Assembly (NCBI GenBank): GCA_039192515.1
Contig: JBCCXA010000019.1
Coordinates: forward strand, 1 to 64,000
Length of the DNA: 64,000 bases
Direction of reading: 5' to 3'
DNA from: Verrucomicrobiota bacterium
GTDB taxonomy: Bacteria > Verrucomicrobiota > Verrucomicrobiia > Methylacidiphilales > JBCCWR01
The notes below the pieces were generated by a model. It had not been told where the DNA came from. It saw nothing but the letters and a program-made list of their open reading frames with translations, and made no database searches. Of the stretch, positions 47,326 to 55,849 are shown one piece after another (positions within the stretch are counted from its first letter, which is position 1; each line of letters opens with the position of its first letter). A program made the translations under genes and the position numbers.

Positions 47326-48051
47326 ATGAATTCTGAAAGATCGGAAACAGTCGGAGATTTTATTCAAGCTGCAAGTGCTCAGTGGGAGTTTGGCGAAAAA
47401 ACAGCGGAGTATTTTGATCAGCATGTACAGCGTTCTGTTCCGTTTTATCACGAATGTCATGAATTAGCGCTTCGGCTGTCTGATTACTTTGTCATGGAGC
47501 AATCTGTGGTCTATGATTTAGGTGCTGCAACTGGTGTGTTGCCCGAAAAACTGGCCAGACGACATGAGGCTAAAGATTGTCAAATCATTGGAGTGGATGC
47601 TGAAGAGGCCATGGTTAAAAGAGCTCAAGCTCGATGTGCAGATTACAAGCGTATAGAAATACGCCATGGCAATGTGATGGATTTGGAATGGCAGCCAACT
47701 GATTTCGTAACTTGTTTTTATACACTACAATTTATTCGACCTAAAGTCAGACAGCATTTGGTCAACCTGATCTACCAAAACCTCAACTGGGGCGGCGCAT
47801 TTTTATTGTTTGAAAAGGTAAGAGGTCCAGACGCACGTTTTCAAGATATGATGAACGCTTTGTATACAGACTATAAACTAGCTAATGGTTATTCTGGTGA
47901 TGAGATCGTGCAGAAAACAAGGAGCTTAAAAGGAGTTCTAGAGCCTTTCTCTACCCAAGGTAACTTAGATTTGTTTAAAAGAGCAGGCTTTGTGGATGTT
48001 ATGACGGTCTACAAATATGTCTGCTTCGAAGGTTTTTTAGCTATTAAATGA
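47326..48051 (+). CDS. CmoA-like carboxy-SAM synthase
   Basis: A 241-residue Rossmann methyltransferase-fold protein resembling CmoA, which makes carboxy-S-adenosylmethionine from SAM and prephenate for tRNA wobble-uridine modification. Supporting blocks: WEFGEKTAEYFDQHVQRSVP with Y following, VVYDLGAATGVLPEKLA, IIGVDAEEAMVKRA, FYTLQFIRP and LANGYSGDEIVQKTRSLKGV. The normal partner CmoB is not in the window. The next gene encodes a NIL-domain protein. It could be a paralogue with another carboxy-SAM-like role. Confidence 0.7.
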   Translation: MNSERSETVGDFIQAASAQWEFGEKTAEYFDQHVQRSVPFYHECHELALRLSDYFVMEQSVVYDLGAATGVLPEKLARRHEAKDCQIIGVDAEEAMVKRAQARCADYKRIEIRHGNVMDLEWQPTDFVTCFYTLQFIRPKVRQHLVNLIYQNLNWGGAFLLFEKVRGPDARFQDMMNALYTDYKLANGYSGDEIVQKTRSLKGVLEPFSTQGNLDLFKRAGFVDVMTVYKYVCFEGFLAIK

Positions 48052-48103
48052 ATGATTGTAAGCTTATACAGGTCATTGTAAGTTGTTTTTAAGATGATCT
48101 ACC

Positions 48104-48352
48104 ATGTCGGAATATAAAGCACGTTACTGGCTCAATTTTGATGAGCAGCATTGTGGAAAGCCTTTAGTCTACGAGCTCTCTAAGCGATTTGACATAGTAT
48201 TTATCATACGTCAAGCGTCCGTGAATCACGAAGTAGGAGTGATCGGGATGGAGCTTGCAGGTGCTAGGGAAGTTATCAAACAGGCTGTCGTCTGGCTAGA
48301 GAAGCAAGGGGTTAAAGTTGAGCCCGTAGAAATTCAGACCATTGAGGGGTAG
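48104..48352 (+). CDS. NIL-domain protein
   Basis: An 82-residue stand-alone NIL domain (ferredoxin-like fold, common at the end of MetN-type ATPases and on ferredoxins). KARYWLNFDEQHCGKPLVYE, FIIRQASVNHEVGVIGMELAG and VVWLEKQGVKVEPV are the typical strand-helix pattern. Such domains often sense sulfur amino acids. It lies 52 bp after the cmoA-like gene and converges with queA. Confidence 0.75.
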   Translation: MSEYKARYWLNFDEQHCGKPLVYELSKRFDIVFIIRQASVNHEVGVIGMELAGAREVIKQAVVWLEKQGVKVEPVEIQTIEG

Positions 48353-48366
48353 ATTGATAAGGGGCC

Positions 48367-49374
48367 TTATAAAATTAGCATGGCGTCGCCATAAGAATAA
48401 AATCTGTATTTTTTATCGATAGCTTCTTGATAAGCCTTTTTTTGTAAATCATGACCCATAAATGCTGCTATGAGCATGATTAATGTCGATCCAGGTAAAT
48501 GAAAATTGGTGATCAGGCTATCAACTCGTTTAAAAGAGTAGGGCGGGTGGATAAAAATATTTGTGTCACCTGGACCTGAATTTAGCTTGGGATTGCTTTC
48601 TAGAACACGTGCGCTGGTTGTGCCTACCGCTATTACTCTTTCAGCAAGTTTTACTTCTTCAGATAAACTTTCTGGAACCCAATATCTTTCACGGTGCATT
48701 TGGTGGTTCTTGATTTCTTTAGCTTTTACAGGTCGAAAAGTTCCTAGACCTACATGGAGTGTGATGAATTGATGATTAAATTGATTTAGAAGTTCTGAAG
48801 TAAAGTGTAGTCCAGCCGTTGGCGCTGCTACGGAACCTTCCTTTTGGGCATAAGTGGTTTGATAATCTGAAAAGTCTTCATTCTGGAAAGTATCTTCATC
48901 AGACGCCTCTCTGGCCTTTTGGATGTAGGGGGGGAGAGGGAGTTCACCGAATGTTTTTAAATCTGGCTTTTGATAAAACCTCATCACTCTTGAGCCATCT
49001 TCTAGTGTGCGCAGAATTTCAAATTCTGGTCCTTTGAGATCGGTTCCTCTTTTTTCTAAACGATATTTATTACCTGGTAATAACTTTCTTGCGGGTTTGC
49101 CTATAGCTAACCAGTGGTTAGGAGAAGTTTCTTCTAACAGAAGTAATTCGATTTTTCCTTTTTCAGCAAATAGTCGAGCAGGAATTACTTTGCTGTTGTT
49201 AAGGATTAAAAGATCTCGAGGCGTGATCCATTCGCTCAGTTGGTGAAAGCTGCTGTGGAAAATCTGCCTCGTTTTTCGTTCTATGACCATGAGTTTAGAA
49301 CGGTCTCTGGGGTAAGTAGGCTTTCGAGCAATAAGTTTAGAAGGTAGTTCAAAATGAAAATCGTTGGTCTGCAT
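48367..49374 (-). CDS. queA: S-adenosylmethionine:tRNA ribosyltransferase-isomerase
   Basis: A 335-residue enzyme that builds epoxyqueuosine on tRNA from SAM. The start MQTNDFHFELPSKLIARKP is the family N-terminus, so ATG 49374 is chosen over an upstream start at 49455. Further signs: FHSSFHQLSEWITPRDLLILNNSKVIPARL, APTAGLHFT, THVGLGTF-like ITLHVGLGTFRPVKA and FHLPGSTLIMLIAAFMG. Length is normal. Confidence 0.96.
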   Translation of the reverse strand: MQTNDFHFELPSKLIARKPTYPRDRSKLMVIERKTRQIFHSSFHQLSEWITPRDLLILNNSKVIPARLFAEKGKIELLLLEETSPNHWLAIGKPARKLLPGNKYRLEKRGTDLKGPEFEILRTLEDGSRVMRFYQKPDLKTFGELPLPPYIQKAREASDEDTFQNEDFSDYQTTYAQKEGSVAAPTAGLHFTSELLNQFNHQFITLHVGLGTFRPVKAKEIKNHQMHRERYWVPESLSEEVKLAERVIAVGTTSARVLESNPKLNSGPGDTNIFIHPPYSFKRVDSLITNFHLPGSTLIMLIAAFMGHDLQKKAYQEAIDKKYRFYSYGDAMLIL

Positions 49375-49511
49375 GGATATGTAAAGGATATTATTTAAGT
49401 GCTTCCGCCCTGATAGGTTGCATCTAAAATCAAAGCCAATGACTTTATAAAGCAATTATTTACATTGCTTTGTTTTGACAAAATTATGGGAAGTCATTAC
49501 CATAAGAAGCT

Positions 49512-50132
49512 ATGATAAAACTTAGATCCCGTAAAGGTTTTACGCTTGTCGAGCTGCTTGTGGTTATGACGATTATTGCTCTTATTATTGGCTTAGCTGT
49601 GCCAGGACTAGCAGCAGCGAGAAAGGTTGCATCTAGAATCAGTGACACTAATAATGCGAGAAATTTAGTATTAGCACTTAATCTAGCGGCTCAAGATTCT
49701 AATGGATTGTATCCTACTGGGGCATCCTCCACTGAGGTTTTCGAAGAACTTGTTCATAATCGATACATTGATGATGAAAGGGTCTTTGCAGGGACCAATA
49801 CACCCAATCCTCCAAAAATCGATCCAGGTAATCTGCCAGCTTTTACCTTGGACCCAAGAAATGTGGCATGGGCTTATGTAGATAACCTCACTACAAATTC
49901 ACCAAGTCGTTGTCCGTTGGTTTTAACTAAAGGCGTCAAAGCCTTCACTAATCTGGGTGTTGTCAGCCCTGAGTTGCCTGCTATGGCTAGCGCGGATTCC
50001 CCGTGGGGGCCAGACGGGGTCGTTGTGGGAACAGTTGGAGGGAGTGCAGAATTTATAAAGGCTAACCCGAATGGGACAGTAGACCTTGGGATTACAGGGG
50101 CAGAAAACCCTGTTTTATCACCTAGCTATTGA
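49512..50132 (+). CDS. Type II secretion/type IV pilus-like pseudopilin
   Basis: A 206-residue protein with a class III signal: short basic leader SRKG, cleavage after Gly, then FTLVELLVVMTIIALIIGLA with Glu at +5 of the mature form. The remainder is a soluble domain without clear relatives, rich in Pro, Asn and Gly toward the end. Pseudopilins with this prefix are abundant in Verrucomicrobiota and related phyla, where many occur singly away from pilus operons, as here. No assembly gene is nearby. Confidence 0.88.
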   Translation: MIKLRSRKGFTLVELLVVMTIIALIIGLAVPGLAAARKVASRISDTNNARNLVLALNLAAQDSNGLYPTGASSTEVFEELVHNRYIDDERVFAGTNTPNPPKIDPGNLPAFTLDPRNVAWAYVDNLTTNSPSRCPLVLTKGVKAFTNLGVVSPELPAMASADSPWGPDGVVVGTVGGSAEFIKANPNGTVDLGITGAENPVLSPSY

Positions 50133-50207
50133 TAAAACCCTTCATAATTTCTTATCCTTTTCTAGCGTTGGTGGCCAAAGAGTTTCAAAATTAGTTTAGC
50201 AGTGGCT

Positions 50208-51311
50208 CTAGACGCTTTGTGAAATACGGTGCAACAGATATGCTCCGATGATGAGGATTACTAGACCAACTAGTATAGCTATTAACAATATAGCCTGTTT
50301 GTTGTTCGAGACGCTATCTTCAATTTGGGTAACCGTAGGTGGGGCGGCAGCATTAAAGGGTTTTGAAGAAAGTCTGCGTTTTGCGTCTTCAAGTTGCGCT
50401 ATAAACTCATCGTAACTCTGGAAACGGTCATCGCGATGGCGAGCCATGCATTTGGTGATGGCATAGACAGTTTGTTCACTTACATTGGGGGCATATGTGG
50501 CTAGAGGCAGGGGAGTATTATGTAAATGCATGCTAGCTACGAGCTCAGCTGTATCAGCATCAAATGGAGGGCGCCCAGCTAAGGAATGATAGATAGTGAC
50601 ACCTAAGGAGTACATATCACTTCGGAAGTCTTCAGGTATACCTTCTAGCCTTTCAGGAGAGACGTAGTAGGGAGTTCCCCATATTTCACCGTCAATTTCA
50701 TCGGCTGTCTCAGGCGTTAAAGCTAGTCCAAAATCCACTACCTTGGGGGTTCCATCGTTGGCAATCATCATATTGCCAGGTTTGATGTCACGGTGAATGA
50801 GTTGACCTTTTTGTAAGGCGAAATTTAAACCTGAAGCGATACCAATAGCAATGTCAATGGCTTCAATTTCAGACAATTTTTTTCGTCTAGAAATTTCGTC
50901 ATCTAAGGTATTATCGCCTAAGCATTCCATGACTAAATAGTATTGCCCCTCGAATTGACCAAATGAATAAACTTGAACAATATTTGGATGGGCGAGGGAT
51001 GAAGTAATCTCGACTTCGCGTAAAAAGGTTTCGATGAATTTTTTATTTTCCGACAGGGAAACTTTAAGAACTTTAATGGCAACAATGCGATTGAGATTTT
51101 CATCCGTTGCTTGAAAGACAGATCCCATACCTCCTTCACCAAGCTTGTGTTCAAGTCGAAAGTGGTCAAACTTGGAAAATACAGAAAATTGGTAACTGCA
51201 ATAGGGGCATACCACACCCGTGCCTACGTCGAGACCTGAAACATCCACTTCCTTTAAACAACTTGGACAAAGGTTTAGAGCGGTATTAATGATGTTCAAG
51301 ATAGTTTTCAT
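50208..51311 (-). CDS. Membrane-anchored Ser/Thr protein kinase with N-terminal zinc ribbon
   Basis: A 367-residue Hanks-type kinase. An N-terminal CPSC/CPYC pair (about residues 16-38) looks like a zinc ribbon. The kinase domain spans about 52-315: LGEGGMGSVFQATD (Gly loop), VAIKVLK (ATP Lys), IHRDIKPGNMM (catalytic loop), DFGLALTPE, WGTPYYVSPERLEG and DMYSLGVTIYHSLAGRPPF. One transmembrane helix near the C-terminus (AILLIAILVGLVILIIGAYL) leaves only a few residues outside. It could phosphorylate partners read by FHA proteins such as the one at 10774. Confidence 0.93.
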   Translation of the reverse strand: MKTILNIINTALNLCPSCLKEVDVSGLDVGTGVVCPYCSYQFSVFSKFDHFRLEHKLGEGGMGSVFQATDENLNRIVAIKVLKVSLSENKKFIETFLREVEITSSLAHPNIVQVYSFGQFEGQYYLVMECLGDNTLDDEISRRKKLSEIEAIDIAIGIASGLNFALQKGQLIHRDIKPGNMMIANDGTPKVVDFGLALTPETADEIDGEIWGTPYYVSPERLEGIPEDFRSDMYSLGVTIYHSLAGRPPFDADTAELVASMHLHNTPLPLATYAPNVSEQTVYAITKCMARHRDDRFQSYDEFIAQLEDAKRRLSSKPFNAAAPPTVTQIEDSVSNNKQAILLIAILVGLVILIIGAYLLHRISQSV

Positions 51312-51356
51312 GATATCATTGATAAAAGCTGCGGCAACACTTTAATAGAAAGAGAT

Positions 51357-52328
51357 TTGAAGATTTATTACATAAAAGCCCAAGAACTTAAAAAAAAGAG
51401 AAGATTTGACCAGGCGTTGGCAGAGAAGTTAGAGATTTCACGAATGCGGGTGAAGCAACTTATTGAAAGTGGAAGTGTTCTTGTCGATGGCGAGGCTGTA
51501 GGAGCCCGAGTCAAGTTGGAAGGTAATGAAGAGATAGAAGTTTACATGCCAGACCCTAAGCCTATGGCTTTAAATCCTGTGGAGATGGATTTAAAAATTC
51601 TATACGAGGATAATGACTTTTTAGCACTAAATAAGAATGCTGGTGTTACGGTTCACCCTGGTGCAGGAGTTCGAGATGCGACTTTAGTTGCGGGGCTTTT
51701 ACACCATTGTCAAGGGGAGTTATCTGGCATTGGAGGGGTTGAGCGTCCAGGTATAGTGCATCGATTAGATAGGGATACAAGTGGTATACTTATTGTAGCT
51801 AAGAATGATCAGGCGCATCTTGGATTATCTGAACAATTTCAATCGCGTACTATCCAAAAATTCTACCAAGCCTTTGTTCTGAAAAAACCTCCGAATGAGA
51901 AGGGCACTTGGGATGGTTCAATTGGTCGGCACCCGGTTCAAAGGCATAAAATGTCCGTTTTAAAGAATGGGAGACATGCGAGAACAGATTATTGTATTAT
52001 AGAGGAACTTTGCCGTGTGAGTCATGAAAAAAGTCAACAATCAGCAAGGTGGGCGACTTTCATAGAGCTACAAATTCATACTGGAAGGACACATCAGATT
52101 CGTGTTCATAGTGCTCACGCCGGTTGCCCGGTGATTGGGGATAGAACGTATGGAGGAAACGTGAAATGGCCTTCGGAACTAGGTGTTCAACGGCAGCTCT
52201 TACACGCTTCTCGTTTACACTTGAGGCATCCTAGGACAAAGGAAGAGTTGCAATTTGTTGCTCCGTTACCTGAGGATTTTTGTTCCTTTTATGAGGCTGT
52301 TAGTGGTAAAAAGTTTGTGTATAAATGA
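51357..52328 (+). CDS. rluD: Ribosomal large subunit pseudouridine synthase (RluD-type)
   Basis: A 323-residue enzyme with an N-terminal S4 RNA-binding domain (RFDQALAEKLEISRMRVKQL) and a pseudouridine synthase core. The catalytic Asp is in GIVHRLDRDTSGIL, with LNKNAGVTVHPGAG, IQKFYQAFV and HTGRTHQIRVHSAHAG. The start is probably TTG 51357, with GAAAGAGA upstream; the next Met would cut into the S4 domain. RluD-type versus another RluA-family subclass is judged by general similarity only. Confidence 0.88.
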   Translation: MKIYYIKAQELKKKRRFDQALAEKLEISRMRVKQLIESGSVLVDGEAVGARVKLEGNEEIEVYMPDPKPMALNPVEMDLKILYEDNDFLALNKNAGVTVHPGAGVRDATLVAGLLHHCQGELSGIGGVERPGIVHRLDRDTSGILIVAKNDQAHLGLSEQFQSRTIQKFYQAFVLKKPPNEKGTWDGSIGRHPVQRHKMSVLKNGRHARTDYCIIEELCRVSHEKSQQSARWATFIELQIHTGRTHQIRVHSAHAGCPVIGDRTYGGNVKWPSELGVQRQLLHASRLHLRHPRTKEELQFVAPLPEDFCSFYEAVSGKKFVYK

Positions 52329-52335
52329 TGTCGCT

Positions 52336-53247
52336 ATGAGCTCAAATTTCAAACAAGTCACACTCGAGTATATCAAGCAGCTTCAAGTATTAGGGTTAAA
52401 AGAAGTTGAGGTTGAAAGTGATCTTATCAATAGGCTAGTAGATTTTGGTAAGTCTGGTCATGTGTCTCATCAAACCACTTCAGCGCTGAGCACTTTTTCT
52501 AAGTCCGGTGCTTATGAAACGGACAGGATTTGTTTATCCCAGAGAGTAGAAGAGCAGAAGAATTCTCTGGCTTCAAGTGAAATGGTGGGAATAGAGAGGT
52601 CTATTGATGAGACATCAAATAAAGTTGAGGAATTGGCTGCTCTACAGCAAACCGCTTCGGTTTGCCAGAAGTGTCAACACTTAGCGAGCAGTCGCACACA
52701 AGTGGTATTTGGTGTTGGAAATCCTCATGCCGACATCATGTTTGTAGGCGAAGCTCCTGGTGCGGATGAGGATCTCAAGGGAGAGCCTTTTGTGGGTGCT
52801 GCGGGCCAGCTTTTAACCAAGATGATTGCTGCTATGGGTTTGACGAGGGAGAAAGTTTATATAGCCAATGTGCTTAAGTGTCGGCCAGACATGCCCCAAG
52901 GCGCTCCGGGTAATCGCAAACCTACTTTGAGTGAAATGACAACTTGTCGTCCTTATCTAGCAGCCCAAATCAGTATTATAGAACCAAAAGTCTTGGTAGC
53001 ACTAGGTTCTACGGCTATTGAAGGGCTGATGGGAGAAAAAATGTCAATTACAAGGACAAGGGGAATGTGGCATGATTTTCAAGGAATACCGCTCATGCCA
53101 ACGTATCATCCAGCTTTTTTACTCTATCAAAGGGATCTTGCTTTAAAACGTCAAGTTTGGGAGGATCTGCTTGAGGTAATGGAGCGAGTGGATATGGCCA
53201 TCTCCGAAAAGCAGAGAGGTTTCTTCTTAAAGCAGTTAAGAAGCTAG
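52336..53247 (+). CDS. Uracil-DNA glycosylase, family 4 (iron-sulfur)
   Basis: A 303-residue repair enzyme that removes uracil from DNA. An N-terminal region of about 110 residues is variable. The catalytic part has the cluster Cys pair CQKCQHL, then a Cys in VLKCRPDMPQG and one in TTCRPYLAAQ, matching the family 4 spacing. Motif A is MFVGEAPGADEDLKGEPFVG, and the final motif is MPTYHPAFLL. ATG 52336 lies 7 bp after rluD, so the two are probably co-transcribed. Confidence 0.93.
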   Translation: MSSNFKQVTLEYIKQLQVLGLKEVEVESDLINRLVDFGKSGHVSHQTTSALSTFSKSGAYETDRICLSQRVEEQKNSLASSEMVGIERSIDETSNKVEELAALQQTASVCQKCQHLASSRTQVVFGVGNPHADIMFVGEAPGADEDLKGEPFVGAAGQLLTKMIAAMGLTREKVYIANVLKCRPDMPQGAPGNRKPTLSEMTTCRPYLAAQISIIEPKVLVALGSTAIEGLMGEKMSITRTRGMWHDFQGIPLMPTYHPAFLLYQRDLALKRQVWEDLLEVMERVDMAISEKQRGFFLKQLRS

Positions 53248-53302
53248 GGCTAGGAATCATGAAGGTCTGGACATAACAATTAATTTATAAATACTTTTGA
53301 TT

Positions 53303-53638
53303 ATGATGGAATCCAGGGGGTTAGTTCAGCTAGGGCTATCTACTGCGCCAACACTAGAGATAGCCAGGCAGTTAGCTAGTCAGTTATTAAAGGATAAGCT
53401 AGTAGCTTGTATTTCAATTATACCAGGGGTGGAATCACACTACATTTGGAAAGGAAACCAAGAGCTGGAAAATGAAGTCTTATTGCTTATAAAACTTAAG
53501 AAGGAATTAGTGGATAAATTCAAGGAAAGATTTAGGCTATTGCACCCTTACGATTGCCCTGAATTGCTCTTTTTTGATGCTGAGAATGGCCTAGAAGCTT
53601 ATTTAAAATGGATAAATGAAGGCTCCAATCTGCCATAA
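53303..53638 (+). CDS. cutA: CutA1-like divalent-ion tolerance protein
   Basis: A 111-residue small trimeric protein of the CutA1 family. Typical blocks: LGLSTAPTLEIARQLASQLL, LVACISIIPGVESHYIWKG, LLLIKLKKELVDKFKERF and LHPYDCPELLFFDAENG. The exact function of the family is unsettled despite the copper-tolerance name. ATG 53303 or 53306 is preferred over TTG 53297. Confidence 0.88.
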   Translation: MMESRGLVQLGLSTAPTLEIARQLASQLLKDKLVACISIIPGVESHYIWKGNQELENEVLLLIKLKKELVDKFKERFRLLHPYDCPELLFFDAENGLEAYLKWINEGSNLP

Positions 53639-53677
53639 TGACATGAAATGGTGATGGAAATGGGTAAAATATTCAAA

Positions 53678-53695
53678 TTGTCACCATGCTGTAAC
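53678..53695 (+). promoter_or_regulatory. Pho-box-like operator before phoB
   Basis: TTGTCAC-CATG-CTGTAAC consists of two 7-base direct repeats spaced by four bases, the arrangement of PhoB-binding sites (consensus CTGTCAT repeats). A -10-like TATAGA at 53704-53709 follows. It lies 58 bases before the phoB start, suggesting autoactivation under low phosphate. Confidence 0.6.
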
Positions 53696-53752
53696 AATTG
53701 AAGTATAGAATTTTCAGAAAGTTTCCCTAGTGAATAAAGTAAACGGAGAGAT

Positions 53753-54451
53753 ATGAGTTCTAAAATCCTTGTAATAGAAGATGAACCAGATGTTCTAGAT
53801 TTAGTGGCCATGAACTTAAAAGCTTCTGGTTATATCCCGATTGCAGCAGAAAATGGTCAAATCGGTTTAGCTAAAGCTAGGTCTGAAATGCCTGCACTGA
53901 TCTTATTAGATTTGATGCTTCCGCAAGTTCCTGGCTTAGAGGTCTGCAAGGCTCTGAAGAAGGAAACACTTACCTCTCAAATCCCTATTATTATGCTTAC
54001 TGCAAAGTCTGAGGAGGTTGATCGCATTGTTGGACTTGAGCTAGGTGTGGATGACTATGTGTCTAAACCTTTTAGTCCGCGCGAGCTTATCTTGAGAATA
54101 AAATCAGTCTTGCGACGCAGTAAAGGTCCTGTAGAGGCTGCGGAACGTGTCAAGATTGGAGAACTCATATTGGATCATGCGAAGCATGAAGTAACCGTCC
54201 AAGGTGAGATGTTATGCCTTACGGCTACCGAGTTCAAACTTCTAGCTATTTTGATGGAAAGACGCGGAAGAGTTCAAAGTAGAGATCGACTATTGAATGA
54301 TGTTTGGGGATATGAGAGTGTCATAGATACTCGAACCGTCGATACGCATATTCGGCGCTTAAGGGAAAAGCTAGGTGTTGCTTCTGACTACATTGAAACA
54401 GTCCGCGGAGTTGGATACCGCATTAGTGAATCAATGCTTATGGCAATCTAA
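53753..54451 (+). CDS. phoB: PhoB-type response regulator
   Basis: A 232-residue OmpR/PhoB-family regulator. The receiver domain (1-120) has the acidic pair in VIEDEPD, the phosphoacceptor Asp in LILLDLMLPQVPG, Thr in IIMLTAKSEE and Lys in VSKPFSPRE. The winged helix (about 135-228) includes LTATEFKLLAILMERRGRVQ and VDTHIRRLREKLG, VRGVGYRI. It lies 120 bp before a PAS-containing kinase. The name is supported by the Pho-box-like site upstream; other OmpR subfamilies remain possible. Confidence 0.88.
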   Translation: MSSKILVIEDEPDVLDLVAMNLKASGYIPIAAENGQIGLAKARSEMPALILLDLMLPQVPGLEVCKALKKETLTSQIPIIMLTAKSEEVDRIVGLELGVDDYVSKPFSPRELILRIKSVLRRSKGPVEAAERVKIGELILDHAKHEVTVQGEMLCLTATEFKLLAILMERRGRVQSRDRLLNDVWGYESVIDTRTVDTHIRRLREKLGVASDYIETVRGVGYRISESMLMAI

Positions 54452-54571
54452 TAGCTGATTGGTTAAGCCTAGATGATTCTATTTGTATCAAGTTAGGAAG
54501 AAGAGGGCTGAAGCGAAAACAGCTTAAAGGATCTCACAGAGGGTTTTTTATCGTATGCTCTAGTATCTCCT

Positions 54572-55849
54572 ATGTGGTATCTCATCTTAACAGCGATTGT
54601 TTTCCTGATATTTGTGGCAGCCTTTCTATACTACAAGGTGCTTCAGCCAATCGCAGTAATTAGGAAATTAACGCACGAAATGGCACTAGGAGAAGTGCCA
54701 ACTGGTTTTATTGCAAAAGGGAAGTTCGGTTTAGCTCAAGTTACACGTAATCTTGAGGCCATTGCGCATCGTTTAAAAGATCTTGAGCGAAATGCTGAGG
54801 CAGAAAATTTTAGCTTGAGAGCAATTGTATCAAGCATGGTCGAAGGGGTGATGGTAGTAGATACAACAGGCCGAATTTTGATGGCAAATGAAGCCCTTAA
54901 AGAGATGTTTCATTTCAAAGCAGAAGTGGTAGGACGGACAGTTATTGAAGTTTTAAGACATCCTATCATTTTAAAAGCCATAGATGAAACAAATCAGAAA
55001 GAGCGCGGACATTTGCAGGAAATTGAGCTTTCAGATTTGGTTGATGAGGAGCGAATGGGCAGAATATTTGAGATGAATTCTGCTCCTTTACATGACACCC
55101 ATGGTAAGTTATCTGGAGTTGTCGTGGTTTTTCATGATATATCCCGTATCCAACAACTAGAGCAAGTAAGACAAGAGTTTGTTACAAACGTTTCCCATGA
55201 GCTGAGAACACCGCTTTCAATTTTTAGAGGATACCTGGAAACATTATTGGAAACGCCTGATTTGCAAGCAAAAGATAGCAGTCGAGTTCTTCATGCCCTA
55301 AACCGGCACTCTAACCGACTTACTGCGCTGGTGAACGATCTTCTTACCTTGGCAAGGCTGGAATCAGGTCGCCCTGAACTTTCTATGGTGACGTTGAATA
55401 TTGAGCAATTTTTTGTGAGGCTTAAGGAAGATTGGGATATGCTTTTTTCTAGGAAGAAATGTGAATTAGTTCTCGATATTGGTAAGGGGGTAGAATCTAT
55501 AGAGGGAGACCCTCTTAAGCTTGAGCAAGTAGTCTATAACTTATTAGAGAATGCATTAGAGTATTCAGCTGAGAATGAAAAAATAATTCTCGGAGCAAAG
55601 TTTAACTCAGAAAAACGGTCTATTGATTGCTTTGTGATGGATCATGGAATTGGTATTCCAAGAGAAAAGCTCATACATATTTTTGAGCGTTTCTATCGAG
55701 TAGATAAAGCCAGATCACGTGATTTGGGTGGTACGGGATTGGGTCTATCTATTGTAAAGCATGTCATCAATTTACATAAAGGTGAGGTTTGGGCAGAGAG
55801 TAAGCTTGGTAAAGGAACAACTATTTGGTTTCGTTTACCTTTGGCATAG
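54572..55849 (+). CDS. phoR: PhoR-type sensor histidine kinase
   Basis: A 425-residue kinase with one N-terminal transmembrane helix (WYLILTAIVFLIFVAAFLYY) and no sizeable periplasmic sensor. A linker/HAMP-like segment and a PAS domain follow (about 90-195, MVEGVMVVDTTGRILMANEA). The H-box is VTNVSHELRTPLSIFRGYL. The ATPase has N-box YNLLENALEYSAEN, G1 DHGIGIPREK, F-box ERFYRVDKAR and G2 GGTGLGLSIVKHV. This is the PhoR layout, where phosphate status is sensed through the Pst system. Its last 29 bases overlap the end of the convergent nucleotidyltransferase gene. Confidence 0.88.
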   Translation: MWYLILTAIVFLIFVAAFLYYKVLQPIAVIRKLTHEMALGEVPTGFIAKGKFGLAQVTRNLEAIAHRLKDLERNAEAENFSLRAIVSSMVEGVMVVDTTGRILMANEALKEMFHFKAEVVGRTVIEVLRHPIILKAIDETNQKERGHLQEIELSDLVDEERMGRIFEMNSAPLHDTHGKLSGVVVVFHDISRIQQLEQVRQEFVTNVSHELRTPLSIFRGYLETLLETPDLQAKDSSRVLHALNRHSNRLTALVNDLLTLARLESGRPELSMVTLNIEQFFVRLKEDWDMLFSRKKCELVLDIGKGVESIEGDPLKLEQVVYNLLENALEYSAENEKIILGAKFNSEKRSIDCFVMDHGIGIPREKLIHIFERFYRVDKARSRDLGGTGLGLSIVKHVINLHKGEVWAESKLGKGTTIWFRLPLA

